Source of the DNA: JBKEDH01 sp047975295
GTDB taxonomy: Bacteria > Bacteroidota > Bacteroidia > Flavobacteriales > Flavobacteriaceae
Length of the DNA stretch: 34,090 bases
Direction of reading: 5' to 3'
NCBI GenBank assembly: GCA_047975295.1
Contig: JBKEDH010000099.1
Coordinates: 1-34,090, forward strand
Below the pieces are notes generated by a model. That model saw nothing but the letters and a program-made list of their open reading frames with translations, did not search any database and was not told the origin of the DNA. Of this stretch, positions 1 through 9,263 are shown piece by piece (within the stretch, counting starts at the first letter, position 1; each line of letters opens with the position of its first letter). Made by a program: the position numbers and the translations under genes.

Positions 1-1683
1 GATAAAGCTTTAAAATTCAACTCGAATTTAGGTGTGGACATTAAATATTCGCATAACAAAAATTTTGCTGCTAATTATGGTGATAATAATATAAGTGATA
101 CATCCAATCAATATTACGGTATGGGCAGAAATAACAGGCCTAATGGTTTGGATGAAAATAGAGGGGAAGAAAAAACCTTTACATTTACCAATACACTAAA
201 TTATGTAAAAACTTTTAATGAACTGCATGATGTCAATTTTTTACTTGGTATGGAATACATTACTAGTAAGCAATCTGCAGTTGGTGGAAGTAGACAAAAT
301 TACGATATCACATCAGAGCCTTTTAGATATCTGGATTATGGGAGTACCGAAAATATATGGAACTCGGGTTCTGCTGTAAACTGGGCCTTGTTTTCTTACT
401 TTACATCTGCTAATTACGCATATAACGATAAGTATTTTTTAACCGCTACTGTAAGAGCAGATGCCTCATCTCGTTTTGGTAAAAATAATAAATGGGGATA
501 TTTCCCTTCGTTTTCGGGAGGTTGGATTATTTCAAAAGAGCAGTTTATGGAAAATGCTGATTGGCTTTCTAATTTAAAATTGCGTGCCAGTTGGGGACAA
601 GGAGGAAATCAGGAAATAGCCAATAATGCTTACGAAACATTGGTTACAACCACAGGAGGTATTGTTAATATAATTCGATATGGCAATCCCGATTTAAAAT
701 GGGAAACCACAACGCAAACCAATTTTGGAATTGATATAGGTCTTTTCAAAAATAAATTATTTTTTAGTATCGATTACTTTAATAAAAAAACGACCGATAT
801 GTTATTAACCGTAGGACTCCCCGCTGTTTCAGTTGGGGTAATAGATAGAACTTACGTTAATGCAGGAGAAGTTGTGAACAAAGGATTTGAGTTTGGGCTT
901 AACTATCAGAATTACGATAATGAGTTTAAATATAGTATCAATACGAACTTAGCTACTTTAAATAACAATGTTGAAAAGCTGTATACTTATGTTAAAAATA
1001 TAACAAATGAAGCTACCCACACCATAACTACAGTAGGGCAGCCCATTAGTTCTTATTATGGATATCAGTTTGACGGAATTTACCAAAACGAGACTGAAGT
1101 TAGTTCTCATCTGTTTTCGAATGCAAATAACACAAAACCTGGAGATGTAAAATTTAGGGATATAAACAATGATGGCCAGATAAACGCAGACGACCGAACG
1201 TTTTTAGGAAGTTCCATACCAAAAATAACCTATGGTATTAACTTTAATGCCGAATACAAAAATTTTGATTTTTCATTTTTGCTTCAAGGTGTAGCCGATG
1301 TTGATAGATATAACGATTTAAAACAAATTTTAAATTACGATAGCCGCCCGTTCAACTCAACAACAGCCGTTTTAAACAGTTGGAACGGTGAAGGCTCCAG
1401 TAACATAATACCAAGATTAACCTTCAATAATAACGGAGGTGCCAATGTATCGGATATTTTTGTAGAAGATGCATCCTACATAAGACTAAAAAATATAGAA
1501 CTGGGATACTCGCTTAATAAACCGCCTTTAGGATTGAACAATTTACGACTATATGTTTCCGGGCAAAATTTATTTACAATTACCGATTATACTGGTTTAG
1601 ACCCCGAATCGACTTCCTTAATCGATAAAGGTACCTATCCACAATCATCTGCTTTTATCTTCGGAGTAAAAGCTAAATTATAA
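1..1683 (+). CDS. SusC/RagA-family TonB-linked outer membrane protein, 3' part
   Basis: The reading frame is open from base 1 and ends at TAA 1681-1683, so the 5' part (signal peptide, carboxypeptidase-like domain, plug) lies outside the window. The first in-window start-like codon (GTG at 34) is internal and not a real start. The roughly 560 visible residues are a TonB-dependent beta-barrel: alternating aromatic strands, a 'WGQGGNQEI' loop and an 'LKWETTTQTNFGIDIG' strand typical of SusC C-terminal halves, a D-x-N-x-D-G-type loop (DINNDGQINADD), and a last strand ending 'FIFGVKAKL'. SusC proteins form the outer-membrane pore for oligosaccharides and pair with a SusD lid, which is encoded 16 bases downstream. 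Substrate cannot be read from this part alone; the GH130 gene downstream hints at mannosides. Confidence 0.93.
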   Translation, partial: DKALKFNSNLGVDIKYSHNKNFAANYGDNNISDTSNQYYGMGRNNRPNGLDENRGEEKTFTFTNTLNYVKTFNELHDVNFLLGMEYITSKQSAVGGSRQNYDITSEPFRYLDYGSTENIWNSGSAVNWALFSYFTSANYAYNDKYFLTATVRADASSRFGKNNKWGYFPSFSGGWIISKEQFMENADWLSNLKLRASWGQGGNQEIANNAYETLVTTTGGIVNIIRYGNPDLKWETTTQTNFGIDIGLFKNKLFFSIDYFNKKTTDMLLTVGLPAVSVGVIDRTYVNAGEVVNKGFEFGLNYQNYDNEFKYSINTNLATLNNNVEKLYTYVKNITNEATHTITTVGQPISSYYGYQFDGIYQNETEVSSHLFSNANNTKPGDVKFRDINNDGQINADDRTFLGSSIPKITYGINFNAEYKNFDFSFLLQGVADVDRYNDLKQILNYDSRPFNSTTAVLNSWNGEGSSNIIPRLTFNNNGGANVSDIFVEDASYIRLKNIELGYSLNKPPLGLNNLRLYVSGQNLFTITDYTGLDPESTSLIDKGTYPQSSAFIFGVKAKL

Positions 1684-1699
1684 TTAAAAAAAGAAACAC

Positions 1700-3178
1700 A
1701 TGAAAAATTTATTTAACATATTACTATTGGCTGGTATTTTTGTCTTTATAGGTTGCCAAAGCGAATTAGAACAAGACCCTATAGGAGCAACAACCTTAGA
1801 ACAAGCAGTTTCAGAACCCACTGTGGCCAGTGTGGAAAGTGCTGTAGGTTCTTCCTACCAATTACTTTCAAATACATTGAATATACTTGGTGATTGGGAT
1901 TGGGGAGGTGGTCTGGTATTTAGAAATGATTATATATTGGAAGATATAGCTTCTGACGATATGGAGAAAAAATGGGTCTCGGATGGTGACCAAGCTTGGA
2001 TGGACGAGATAAATAATTTTACGTTTACATCTACAAATGGTGGCCCCAATGGACTATGGAAATATAATTACGAAGGTATAAAAAGAGCCAATATTGCAAT
2101 AGATATTTTAACGAATCCCAATGTTTCCTTAGATATTTCGGACGATAGGAAAAACCAATTGCTCGGAGAAGCTTATTTTTTACGGTCATTTTATTATTTT
2201 TCTTTAGTAACCAATTTTGGAGATGTACCTTTAATACTCGCTCCAGTAAAAACATTTCAAGAAGCTTTTGAAGTTGCTATTAGAGTAGATAAAACTGAAG
2301 TTTGGAGCAGAATAAAATTAGATTTGCAGGAAGCTAAAAGTTTATTGCCCAATAGTAAATTTAGTTCTAATGATGAAAAATGGAGAGCTTCAAGAGGAGC
2401 TGCCGTTGCTTTGCAAGCTAAGGCCGCTTTATATACCGAAGACTGGACCAGTGTTATTGCCTTTGTAGAAGAACTGGAAAACCTGGGTTTTTACAGTTTA
2501 AACAGCAATTATTTCGATAGTTTCGATGTAAATAAAGAGTTTACCGATAACGAAGTTATTTTCTCTTACGACCATCAAATACAGCAAAACCCAAGAAAAG
2601 GAAATGGTATCTGTGCTTTATTGGGGTGGGGTTTTTTTGCTCCGAGTAACGATTTTTTAAATGCATTCGAGACCAACGACCCTCGTAAATTATATACGGT
2701 GGACGTGACCAACCGAAATGTAAATAAAATTTTAGGAACTATAGATGGTGGCAATAAAGGTAACGACGACGCATCCTCAAACAAGGTCTATATCCGCTTT
2801 GCCGATGTTTTACTATGGAAAGCAGAAGCCTTAAATGAAATAGGCGACTATCCAGACGCCGTTAATCTTATTAATCATATACGGAATCGTGCCAGAAATA
2901 CACCATCTGCAGATGGGGCATCTATTCCTGCAGGAACACTTGCCGATTATCCTGCATCAACCGATAAAACCCAAATTAAGTCTTGGCTAATTTTGGAGCG
3001 CAGGGTTGAACTTGGGTTTGAAAGCCACAGAATGCAAGATTTAAAACGTTGGGGCATAGCCAAAAATACTTTAACCGATTTAGGTAAAAACTTTCAGGAC
3101 AAACATATGCTTTACCCAATTCCCCAATTGGAAATTGATGCTTCGGCAGGAACACTAACCCAAAATACCGGATATTAA
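1700..3178 (+). CDS. SusD/RagB-family nutrient-binding lipoprotein
   Basis: A 492-residue protein with a lipoprotein signal peptide (Cys19 after 'FVFIG'). SusD proteins sit on the cell surface and close over the SusC barrel, binding the glycan. Family marks: the motif around residues 156-179 (GEAYFLRSFYYF, then GDVPLI), the 'LINHIRNRAR' helix, 'LILERRVELGFESHRMQDL' near the C-terminus, and the terminal 'LYPIPQLEID...QNTGY' signature. Length is near the low end for the family but nothing appears truncated. The gene follows the SusC gene by 16 bases and is surely co-transcribed. About 190 bases separate it from the GH130 gene, so the enzymes may be in the same operon or have their own promoter. 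Confidence 0.95.
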   Translation: MKNLFNILLLAGIFVFIGCQSELEQDPIGATTLEQAVSEPTVASVESAVGSSYQLLSNTLNILGDWDWGGGLVFRNDYILEDIASDDMEKKWVSDGDQAWMDEINNFTFTSTNGGPNGLWKYNYEGIKRANIAIDILTNPNVSLDISDDRKNQLLGEAYFLRSFYYFSLVTNFGDVPLILAPVKTFQEAFEVAIRVDKTEVWSRIKLDLQEAKSLLPNSKFSSNDEKWRASRGAAVALQAKAALYTEDWTSVIAFVEELENLGFYSLNSNYFDSFDVNKEFTDNEVIFSYDHQIQQNPRKGNGICALLGWGFFAPSNDFLNAFETNDPRKLYTVDVTNRNVNKILGTIDGGNKGNDDASSNKVYIRFADVLLWKAEALNEIGDYPDAVNLINHIRNRARNTPSADGASIPAGTLADYPASTDKTQIKSWLILERRVELGFESHRMQDLKRWGIAKNTLTDLGKNFQDKHMLYPIPQLEIDASAGTLTQNTGY

Positions 3179-3367
3179 TTTGTTTTAGCCGTAATAATGC
3201 TAAGGAGCTACTCCAAAAGTCCCTTTCTGAATATAAATGAAGAATTATATAAAAATTGAAACACTGATTATTAGTTGTTTAAAAGAAATGTTTACTTATG
3301 TTCAAAATAACAAAAGTAACTTTTTTGGTACTCCCTTTTTATCCAATTAAATTTTAAATTGAAAAAA

Positions 3368-4417
3368 ATGGCCGACATTTCCAATAGATATAACAAAAAT
3401 CCTTTGCTTTCACCCAAAGATTTAAGACCAAGCAACGAAAATATGGTAATTGAGTGCTTGCTCAATCCCGGAGTTTTTAAGTATAATGGCAAAATTGGAT
3501 TATTGGTTCGTGTTGCCGAACGTACCGTTCAAAAAGAAGGTTTATTATCTGTGCCTGTATATAATAACGAAGGGAAGATTGAAATTATCGACTTTAAATT
3601 GGGAGACCCAAAACTTGATGTATCCGATGCCCGAGTAATTAAATATAACGGAAAAGATTATTTAACCACCATTTCACATCTTAGGTTACTGTTTAGTGAA
3701 GATGGTCTGAATTTTAAAGAAAATATCGAGTTTCCATCTCTTTTTGGTGAAGGAGAGTATGAAACTTATGGTATTGAAGATTGTCGGGTAGTTAAAGTTG
3801 AAGATACATATTATTTAACCTATACTATGGTGTCTGAAAATGGCGTTGGTGTTGGCCTAAGAACTACCAAAAATTGGAAGGATTTTAGAAAGGAAGGTAT
3901 GATATTTTCTCCACATAATAAGGACTGTACCCTTTTCGAAGAGAAAATCAATAATAAATTTTTTGCCCTACACCGTCCAAGTAGTCCGGAGCTGGGAGGT
4001 AATTATATTTGGATTGCAGAATCGCCAGATGGCATCCATTGGGGAAACCATAAATGTATAGCCAAAACAAGAAAAGGAAAATTCGATAGCAAACGTCTTG
4101 GAGCTGGAGCCGCACCAATAAAAACAGAGAAAGGATGGTTGGAAATTTACCATGGTGCTACCGAAAAACATCGATATTGTCTCGGGGCACTTTTATTGGA
4201 TATTGATAATCCATCAAAAGTTATTGCCCAGTCGCAAGAACCCATTATGGAACCCATTGCTATTTACGAAAAAACCGGATTTTTTGGTAATGTGGTGTTT
4301 ACAAACGGACATGTAGTTAGTGGTGATACTATAACAATGTACTATGGCGCTTCGGATGAGCATGTATGTATGGCAATATTTTCTATTAAAGAAATTTTAA
4401 AAACCTTAAAGCAGTAA
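3368..4417 (+). CDS. GH130-family beta-mannoside phosphorylase or mannosidase
   Basis: Five-bladed beta-propeller enzyme of family GH130. Start chosen at ATG 3368 (349 residues) rather than the in-frame TTG nine bases upstream. Family motifs: 'LLNPGVFKYNGKIGLLVRVAER' region near residues 31-53 (read in pieces), 'YGIEDCR' at about 134-140 with the probable catalytic Asp138, 'HRP' at about 202-204, 'RLGAGAAPI' at about 243-251, and 'YYGASD' near the end. There is no signal peptide, so it acts in the cytoplasm. Known GH130 enzymes are phosphorylases on Man-beta-1,4-Glc or Man-beta-1,4-GlcNAc, or hydrolases/phosphorylases on beta-1,2-mannosides; I cannot choose the subfamily by eye. The position after 'GIED' is Cys where I would expect Pro. 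The MFS gene follows after three bases, pointing to uptake and intracellular cleavage of a small mannoside. Confidence 0.9.
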   Translation: MADISNRYNKNPLLSPKDLRPSNENMVIECLLNPGVFKYNGKIGLLVRVAERTVQKEGLLSVPVYNNEGKIEIIDFKLGDPKLDVSDARVIKYNGKDYLTTISHLRLLFSEDGLNFKENIEFPSLFGEGEYETYGIEDCRVVKVEDTYYLTYTMVSENGVGVGLRTTKNWKDFRKEGMIFSPHNKDCTLFEEKINNKFFALHRPSSPELGGNYIWIAESPDGIHWGNHKCIAKTRKGKFDSKRLGAGAAPIKTEKGWLEIYHGATEKHRYCLGALLLDIDNPSKVIAQSQEPIMEPIAIYEKTGFFGNVVFTNGHVVSGDTITMYYGASDEHVCMAIFSIKEILKTLKQ

Positions 4418-4420
4418 CAG

Positions 4421-5659
4421 ATGGATTTAGCAAAAGTAGGATTTAAGGATTTTTCAAAAAGTGCTAAGGTATTGATTGTAACCAATGTAATTTACGCATT
4501 TATACTACCGGTTATCGATATTTTTGTTGCTGCTTACATTATGCGAAACTCCAACGATCCCTCTAAAGTCATTTTATATCAAATGGCTATTTATACCGGT
4601 ATTCCCATTACTTTTTTTGTTAATGGATTTTTACTAAATAAAATAAGCATAAAAAAACTATTCTCATTAGGCATGCTGCTAAGTGGTGTATCAATGATTT
4701 ATATGATGTCTTTGGACAGTCTTAATTATTACGGACTTATAATTGCCGGCTTAATAATGGGTATGTCTTTTGGTCTTTATTGGGCCAATAGAGATTACTT
4801 GGTTTTGGCAACTACCAGCGATAAAACCAGAAACTTTTACTACGGTTTAGAGACATTTTTTAACACTATAATAGCCGCAGTAGTCCCAGTTATAATAGGT
4901 TGGTACATTATGCATGGACATGGCAGCTCTGAAGAAGGTGTTAATTCGGGCTATAAAGTAGTAACTATGGCTGTTTTTGTAATAACTATTGTGGCCTCAA
5001 TTGTATTCCATTTGGGAAAATATCAAAAGCCGAAAAATGAAAAATTCTTATATTTTAAGTTTCATAAATTATGGAACAAAATGCTCACATTGGCCTTGTT
5101 AAAAGGCTTGGCACAAGGCTTTATTGTAACAGCACCAGCTATGTTAATGATGAAGTTTTTTAATTCTGAAAGTGCTTTGGGGTCTGCCATTTCAATAGGA
5201 GCCATAATTGCAGCTATAATTATGTTAATATTAGGAAAGTTTTCAAAACCAAAACATAGATTAATTATTTTTAGTGTAGGGCTATTTGCTTTTTTCTTGG
5301 CCTCATTCTTTAACGGAGTACTATTTAATTCGGTTGGGGTTATAGTCTTTATGTTTTTACTGCTTATGGCGCGTCCGCTTTTGGATATTGCCTATTTTCC
5401 CATACAACTTAGGGTTATCGATATATTATCCAAAATAGAAAACAGAAATGAGTTTGCCTATATTTTAAACCATGAATTTGGGTTATTTGTAGGTAGGCTT
5501 ATCGGGGCAGCTACCTTTTTGGGTATAGCCTATTTTATGGATACCAATATAGCTTTAAGGTATGCCTTGCTTATTATCGGAATACTTCAATTATTATCGA
5601 TAGTAGTGGCAAAACAATTAATAAAACAACAAGAAAAATTAGAAAATGAAAATATATAA
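4421..5659 (+). CDS. MFS family sugar permease
   Basis: A 412-residue, very hydrophobic protein with about twelve predicted membrane segments in two halves joined by a basic loop near residues 205-215, as in the major facilitator superfamily. It begins three bases after the GH130 stop and overlaps the next gene by 14 bases, so the three are one operon. The likely role, inferred from neighbours, is transport of the di- or oligosaccharide used by the cytoplasmic GH130 enzyme across the inner membrane; GH130 and MFS genes are adjacent in known Bacteroides mannoside loci. The substrate is not shown by the sequence. Confidence 0.85.
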   Translation: MDLAKVGFKDFSKSAKVLIVTNVIYAFILPVIDIFVAAYIMRNSNDPSKVILYQMAIYTGIPITFFVNGFLLNKISIKKLFSLGMLLSGVSMIYMMSLDSLNYYGLIIAGLIMGMSFGLYWANRDYLVLATTSDKTRNFYYGLETFFNTIIAAVVPVIIGWYIMHGHGSSEEGVNSGYKVVTMAVFVITIVASIVFHLGKYQKPKNEKFLYFKFHKLWNKMLTLALLKGLAQGFIVTAPAMLMMKFFNSESALGSAISIGAIIAAIIMLILGKFSKPKHRLIIFSVGLFAFFLASFFNGVLFNSVGVIVFMFLLLMARPLLDIAYFPIQLRVIDILSKIENRNEFAYILNHEFGLFVGRLIGAATFLGIAYFMDTNIALRYALLIIGILQLLSIVVAKQLIKQQEKLENENI

Positions 5660-7397
5660 ATATCTATTAATTGTATTTTTAAGTTGGCTCGGATTAACAT
5701 TTCACTCCTGTAAACAAAAATCGGCAGGATTTGAAGTTACTATTCCTGTAAAACAAATAAAAATAGATAGGATAGAGGCCATGACCAATAAGCCAAAACC
5801 TTTTAAAATACTGGATTTTAAAGATATAAGTCTCAAATTCGATAGTTTGGTGTTTGATAAAAACCAAACAGGTGATTATTGGCCATTGATTTGGGAAGAC
5901 AATTCTCGAAAAAATATTAATCAAAAAACGTTTGGTCTATATACGGCCATGGGAGATTTAAGACAAGGTGAAATACATAACAATGGTATTTTTCACGAAT
6001 CTTTGGCAACTATTGGTTCTGTTTTGGGAGCTACTTTGGTCGGAATGGATAAATCGAACCAAAATGGAGAAAATTATGTAGCCATGTTAAAGAATTATTT
6101 CAATTCGGAAAATGAGTGGGATATTATAATGAACAACACCAGCCCAGAAGTGGCATTGTTGGGAGGTGGCTACGGTCGGGATTGGTGGTATGATGTTTAT
6201 CCTAATGTATTGTTTTACGGTGTAGCTCATTTTTATCCTAACGAAAAGGATTTTACGGAAATATTACAATCGGTTGCAGATAAATTCCATAAAGCCGATT
6301 CGGTACTTGCCGGCAATTATAAATATTCATTTTTCGACTATGCCACATTAGAACCTAAAAGTAATTGGATTTGTACTCAGGAAGATGCTGCTGCTGGCCA
6401 TGCTTATGTATTGTATTCAGCTTACCAAAAATTTCAAGATCCAAAATATTTGCAAAGTGCAAAATCCTCCTTGGAAACCTTGTTAAATCAGGAGGAAAAT
6501 AGATTTTACGAAATATTAATGCCTTTTGGTGCTTATGTGGCAGCCCGTTTAAATGCCGAACAGGGAACAAATTACAATTTCCATAAAATTATAGACTGGA
6601 CTTTTAACGGTACATCGGTATGCCGTGAAGGTTGGGGGGTTTTACTGGGCAATTGGAATGGATACGATATTTCCGGTATTGTTGGCAGTACTGTAGATCA
6701 TGGTGGTTTTGGTTTTTTAATGAACACCTACGATGTAATGTGGCCTTTGGTACCTATGGTAAGATATGACCAAAGATATGCAAATGCAATAGGAAAATGG
6801 ATGCTAAATGCCAGTAACGCTTCAAAATTTTTCTATCCTTATGAAATATCGGATACGCACCAATCAATACCTAATCGGAAAGAGCACACAAAAGGGGTTA
6901 TTGCTTATGAAGGTATTATTAAAAAATCCCATTTTAAGGAATACGAACACTTAGAAGCTCCAATTGCAATTGGCGATGGACCGCATTGGGTAAAAGATAA
7001 TCCCGATGTTTCCCAATTTAGTATTTATGGTAGCGGTCATGTGGGAATAGCAGGATCTATAATCGCAAAAACCAATATTGAAAACATTTTACAACTAAAT
7101 TTATTGGCAACAGATTTTTACCGTAGCGGTGCGTTTCCTTCTTTTTTGTATTATAACCCCAATACAGAGGAAAAAGAAGTCAAGGTTAATATTGGCAATG
7201 AAAAAGTAAAAATATACGATACTGTCCAAAGAAAATTTATTGCTGAAAATGTAGAAGATGAATTCTTATTTACAATACAAAAAGAAGAGGCTTCTGTTTT
7301 GGTATTAGTTCCTCAAGAAGCAGTTGTTTCTATAGAAAAAGGGAAACTTTATGCTGATAATATAGTTGTAGATTATCGCTATTCAATTCAAGATTAA
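5646..7397 (+). CDS. Large PUL-associated lipoprotein, possible (alpha/alpha)-toroid carbohydrate enzyme
   Basis: A 583-residue protein I cannot assign to a named family. It starts with a hydrophobic signal (residues 5-19) and Cys22 in 'LTFHSC', a loose lipobox, so it is probably exported and lipidated. Residues ~85-480 are rich in Trp/Tyr/His/Gly motifs such as 'GGYGRDWWYDVYPN', 'CREGWGVLLGNWNGYD', 'GSTVDHGGFGF' and 'IGDGPHWVKDN', which resembles helical-toroid lyases and six-hairpin glycosidases. Residues ~480-583 look like a small beta-sandwich. The start codon lies 14 bases inside the MFS gene, so translation is coupled. From context it probably trims the glycan outside the cytoplasm before uptake, but that is inference and a purely binding role is possible. 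Confidence 0.7.
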   Translation: MKIYKYLLIVFLSWLGLTFHSCKQKSAGFEVTIPVKQIKIDRIEAMTNKPKPFKILDFKDISLKFDSLVFDKNQTGDYWPLIWEDNSRKNINQKTFGLYTAMGDLRQGEIHNNGIFHESLATIGSVLGATLVGMDKSNQNGENYVAMLKNYFNSENEWDIIMNNTSPEVALLGGGYGRDWWYDVYPNVLFYGVAHFYPNEKDFTEILQSVADKFHKADSVLAGNYKYSFFDYATLEPKSNWICTQEDAAAGHAYVLYSAYQKFQDPKYLQSAKSSLETLLNQEENRFYEILMPFGAYVAARLNAEQGTNYNFHKIIDWTFNGTSVCREGWGVLLGNWNGYDISGIVGSTVDHGGFGFLMNTYDVMWPLVPMVRYDQRYANAIGKWMLNASNASKFFYPYEISDTHQSIPNRKEHTKGVIAYEGIIKKSHFKEYEHLEAPIAIGDGPHWVKDNPDVSQFSIYGSGHVGIAGSIIAKTNIENILQLNLLATDFYRSGAFPSFLYYNPNTEEKEVKVNIGNEKVKIYDTVQRKFIAENVEDEFLFTIQKEEASVLVLVPQEAVVSIEKGKLYADNIVVDYRYSIQD

Positions 7398-7427
7398 CAC
7401 GAGCTTTACGCAGTTTTCTTTCAACCA

Positions 7428-8534
7428 TCACTCCAAAAAAACACGCTTAACACGTTGTGAAATACCGGTAATAAGTTCGTAGGAAATAGTATTTGCTGTT
7501 TCGGCCAATTGTTCGGCAGTATGGGTGGGGCCAAAAACAATAACCTCATCGCCTTCGGTACAATTTATGTCGGTAACATTAACCATAATCATGTCCATGC
7601 AAACATTGCCAAGAATAGGTGCTTTTTTACCACTAATGGTTACGTAACCTTTTCCTTTGCCATATTGCCTGCCAATACCGTCGGCATGGCCAATGGGCAA
7701 TGTTGCCGTTTTAATTGTTTTATTACTTATAAAACCTCTGTTGTAGCCCAAAGACTCCCCTTTTTTTAAGGTATGGATTTGCGAGATAACAGTTTTTAAG
7801 GTAGCAATGGGTTTTAAATGTCTGTTTTCCTTTTTGGAATTTCCAAAACCGTACATGCCAATACCGCTCCTAACCATATCAAAATGGGCTTCGGGATAGT
7901 TTAAAATACCAGAAGTATTGCATAAATGTAATGTGGGTTTGTAGCCAAGTGTATCGGTTGTTTTTTTTACTATACTTTTAAATTTTTCGATTTGGCTTAA
8001 GGTGAATTCTTTTTCGTTTAAATCTTCACTTGCTGTGAGGTGTGAAAAAATTGAAGTTATTTTCACAGAACTACTGCTCTTAACCTTTTTAACAATTTCG
8101 GCTATATCACCTTCAACAAAGCCCAAGCGGTTAAGACCGGTATTGAATTTTATATGGACAGGATAATGTTGTAATGCCCTATTGTTGGCCATTTCAATAA
8201 ATTCGTTTAAAATCTTAAAATTGTAAAGGCAGGGCTCTAAATGGTTTTTAGTTAAGTCGTTAAAATTCACCTCTTGTGGATGTAGAACCAAAATAGGCTT
8301 TTTTATGCCCGCTTTCCGTAGGGCAACACCTTCGTTGGTATAAGCTACCGCAAAACAGTAAACGTCTAATTCTTCTAAGTATTTTGCCAATTCGCAGGAA
8401 TCGCTACCATAGGCATAAGCTTTAACTACGGCCATAAACTTGGTTTTGGCAGTAAGTTTCGATTTTAAATGGTTAATATTATGCCGTAGTGCTCTTAAAT
8501 CGATTTCAAGTACGGTTTCTCGGGCTCTATGCAT
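7428..8534 (-). CDS. alr: Alanine racemase
   Basis: A 368-residue PLP enzyme that converts L-alanine to D-alanine for peptidoglycan. Visible marks: the PLP lysine Lys38 in 'VVKAYAYGSD' (the usual text is VKANAYGHG, so Asn and His positions differ), 'NTGLNRLGF', 'HLCNTSG', 'RSGIGMYGFG', the catalytic-Tyr region 'LGYNRGF', 'IGHADG' (often IGYADG elsewhere) and 'CMDMIMVNVTD'. The length is normal for a stand-alone Alr without the MurF fusion seen in some Bacteroidota. Its ATG at 8532-8534 overlaps the end of tdk by eight bases, so it is translated from the same transcript. It converges with the lipoprotein gene at 7397, with only 30 bases between. Confidence 0.95.
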   Translation of the reverse strand: MHRARETVLEIDLRALRHNINHLKSKLTAKTKFMAVVKAYAYGSDSCELAKYLEELDVYCFAVAYTNEGVALRKAGIKKPILVLHPQEVNFNDLTKNHLEPCLYNFKILNEFIEMANNRALQHYPVHIKFNTGLNRLGFVEGDIAEIVKKVKSSSSVKITSIFSHLTASEDLNEKEFTLSQIEKFKSIVKKTTDTLGYKPTLHLCNTSGILNYPEAHFDMVRSGIGMYGFGNSKKENRHLKPIATLKTVISQIHTLKKGESLGYNRGFISNKTIKTATLPIGHADGIGRQYGKGKGYVTISGKKAPILGNVCMDMIMVNVTDINCTEGDEVIVFGPTHTAEQLAETANTISYELITGISQRVKRVFLE

Positions 8535-9159
8535 CTGGGTTTTTGGTTTTTTTGCTATCTTCTTCGGTGTTGGATACCCTACTTTGCATCATAGCTCTAT
8601 AATAGGCTGCCCGGCTTAGCGGTTCGTATTCGTTAACTTCGCCCAATAGCACCAAACTATCGCTTGCTGCTTTTCGATAACTGTACTGTGCCAAATTTCC
8701 GGTTCGGGTGCAAATGGCGTGTACTTTGGTAACATATTCGGCCGTTGCCATTAAATTGGGCATAGGACCAAATGGATTACCCTTAAAATCCATATCCAAA
8801 CCGGCAACGATAACACGAACCCCTTTGTTTGCCAAATCGTTACAAACACGTACAATTTCGTCATCGAAAAATTGTGCTTCGTCAATGCCTACCACATCAC
8901 AACCATCGGCCAAAATAGGAATATTGGCAGCAGCAGGAACAGGAGTAGAGCGTATTTCGTTGGCATCGTGCGAAACCACAAGTTCGTCATCGTAACGTAC
9001 ATCTACAGTAGGTTTAAAAATCTCGACTTTTTGCTTTGCAAACTTGGCGCGTTTAAGCCTGCGTATCAATTCTTCGGTCTTTCCCGAAAACATCGATCCA
9101 CAGATAACCTCGATCCAACCAAATTGTTCTTTATGATTTACTGTATTTTCGAGAAACAT
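8527..9159 (-). CDS. tdk: Thymidine kinase
   Basis: A 210-residue type II thymidine kinase, which phosphorylates thymidine to dTMP in the salvage pathway. Visible marks: Walker A 'GSMFSGKT' at 21-28, the 'DEAQFFD' motif with probable catalytic Glu94, 'GLDMDFKGNPFGP' at 120-132 and the substrate-lid segment 'CTRTGNLAQYSYR' at 150-162. The zinc site usual in this family is not intact: only Cys150 of the first Cys-x2-Cys pair is present (Thr153 replaces the second) and the later pair is absent around 'SRAAYYRAM'. I believe this loss is common in flavobacterial enzymes. It is the first gene of a two-gene operon with alr. Confidence 0.95.
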   Translation of the reverse strand: MFLENTVNHKEQFGWIEVICGSMFSGKTEELIRRLKRAKFAKQKVEIFKPTVDVRYDDELVVSHDANEIRSTPVPAAANIPILADGCDVVGIDEAQFFDDEIVRVCNDLANKGVRVIVAGLDMDFKGNPFGPMPNLMATAEYVTKVHAICTRTGNLAQYSYRKAASDSLVLLGEVNEYEPLSRAAYYRAMMQSRVSNTEEDSKKTKNPDA

Positions 9160-9263
9160 TTTGTAATTTTAACACTGTGCATTAATCCTTAATATATAAA
9201 GATGCCGTAAATTTATTAAAAAACAAAAGCCTTATAAATATTTAATGTAAAAAGATATTAAAA

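Noticed and set aside
34..36. GTG at 34 as a start for the SusC gene
   Set aside because: The frame is open to base 1 and the visible protein begins in the middle of the barrel, so the gene starts outside the window.
3185..3214. Inverted repeats TTAGC/GCTAA and GGAG/CTCC after susD as terminator
   Set aside because: Stems are four to five bases and lack a T-run.
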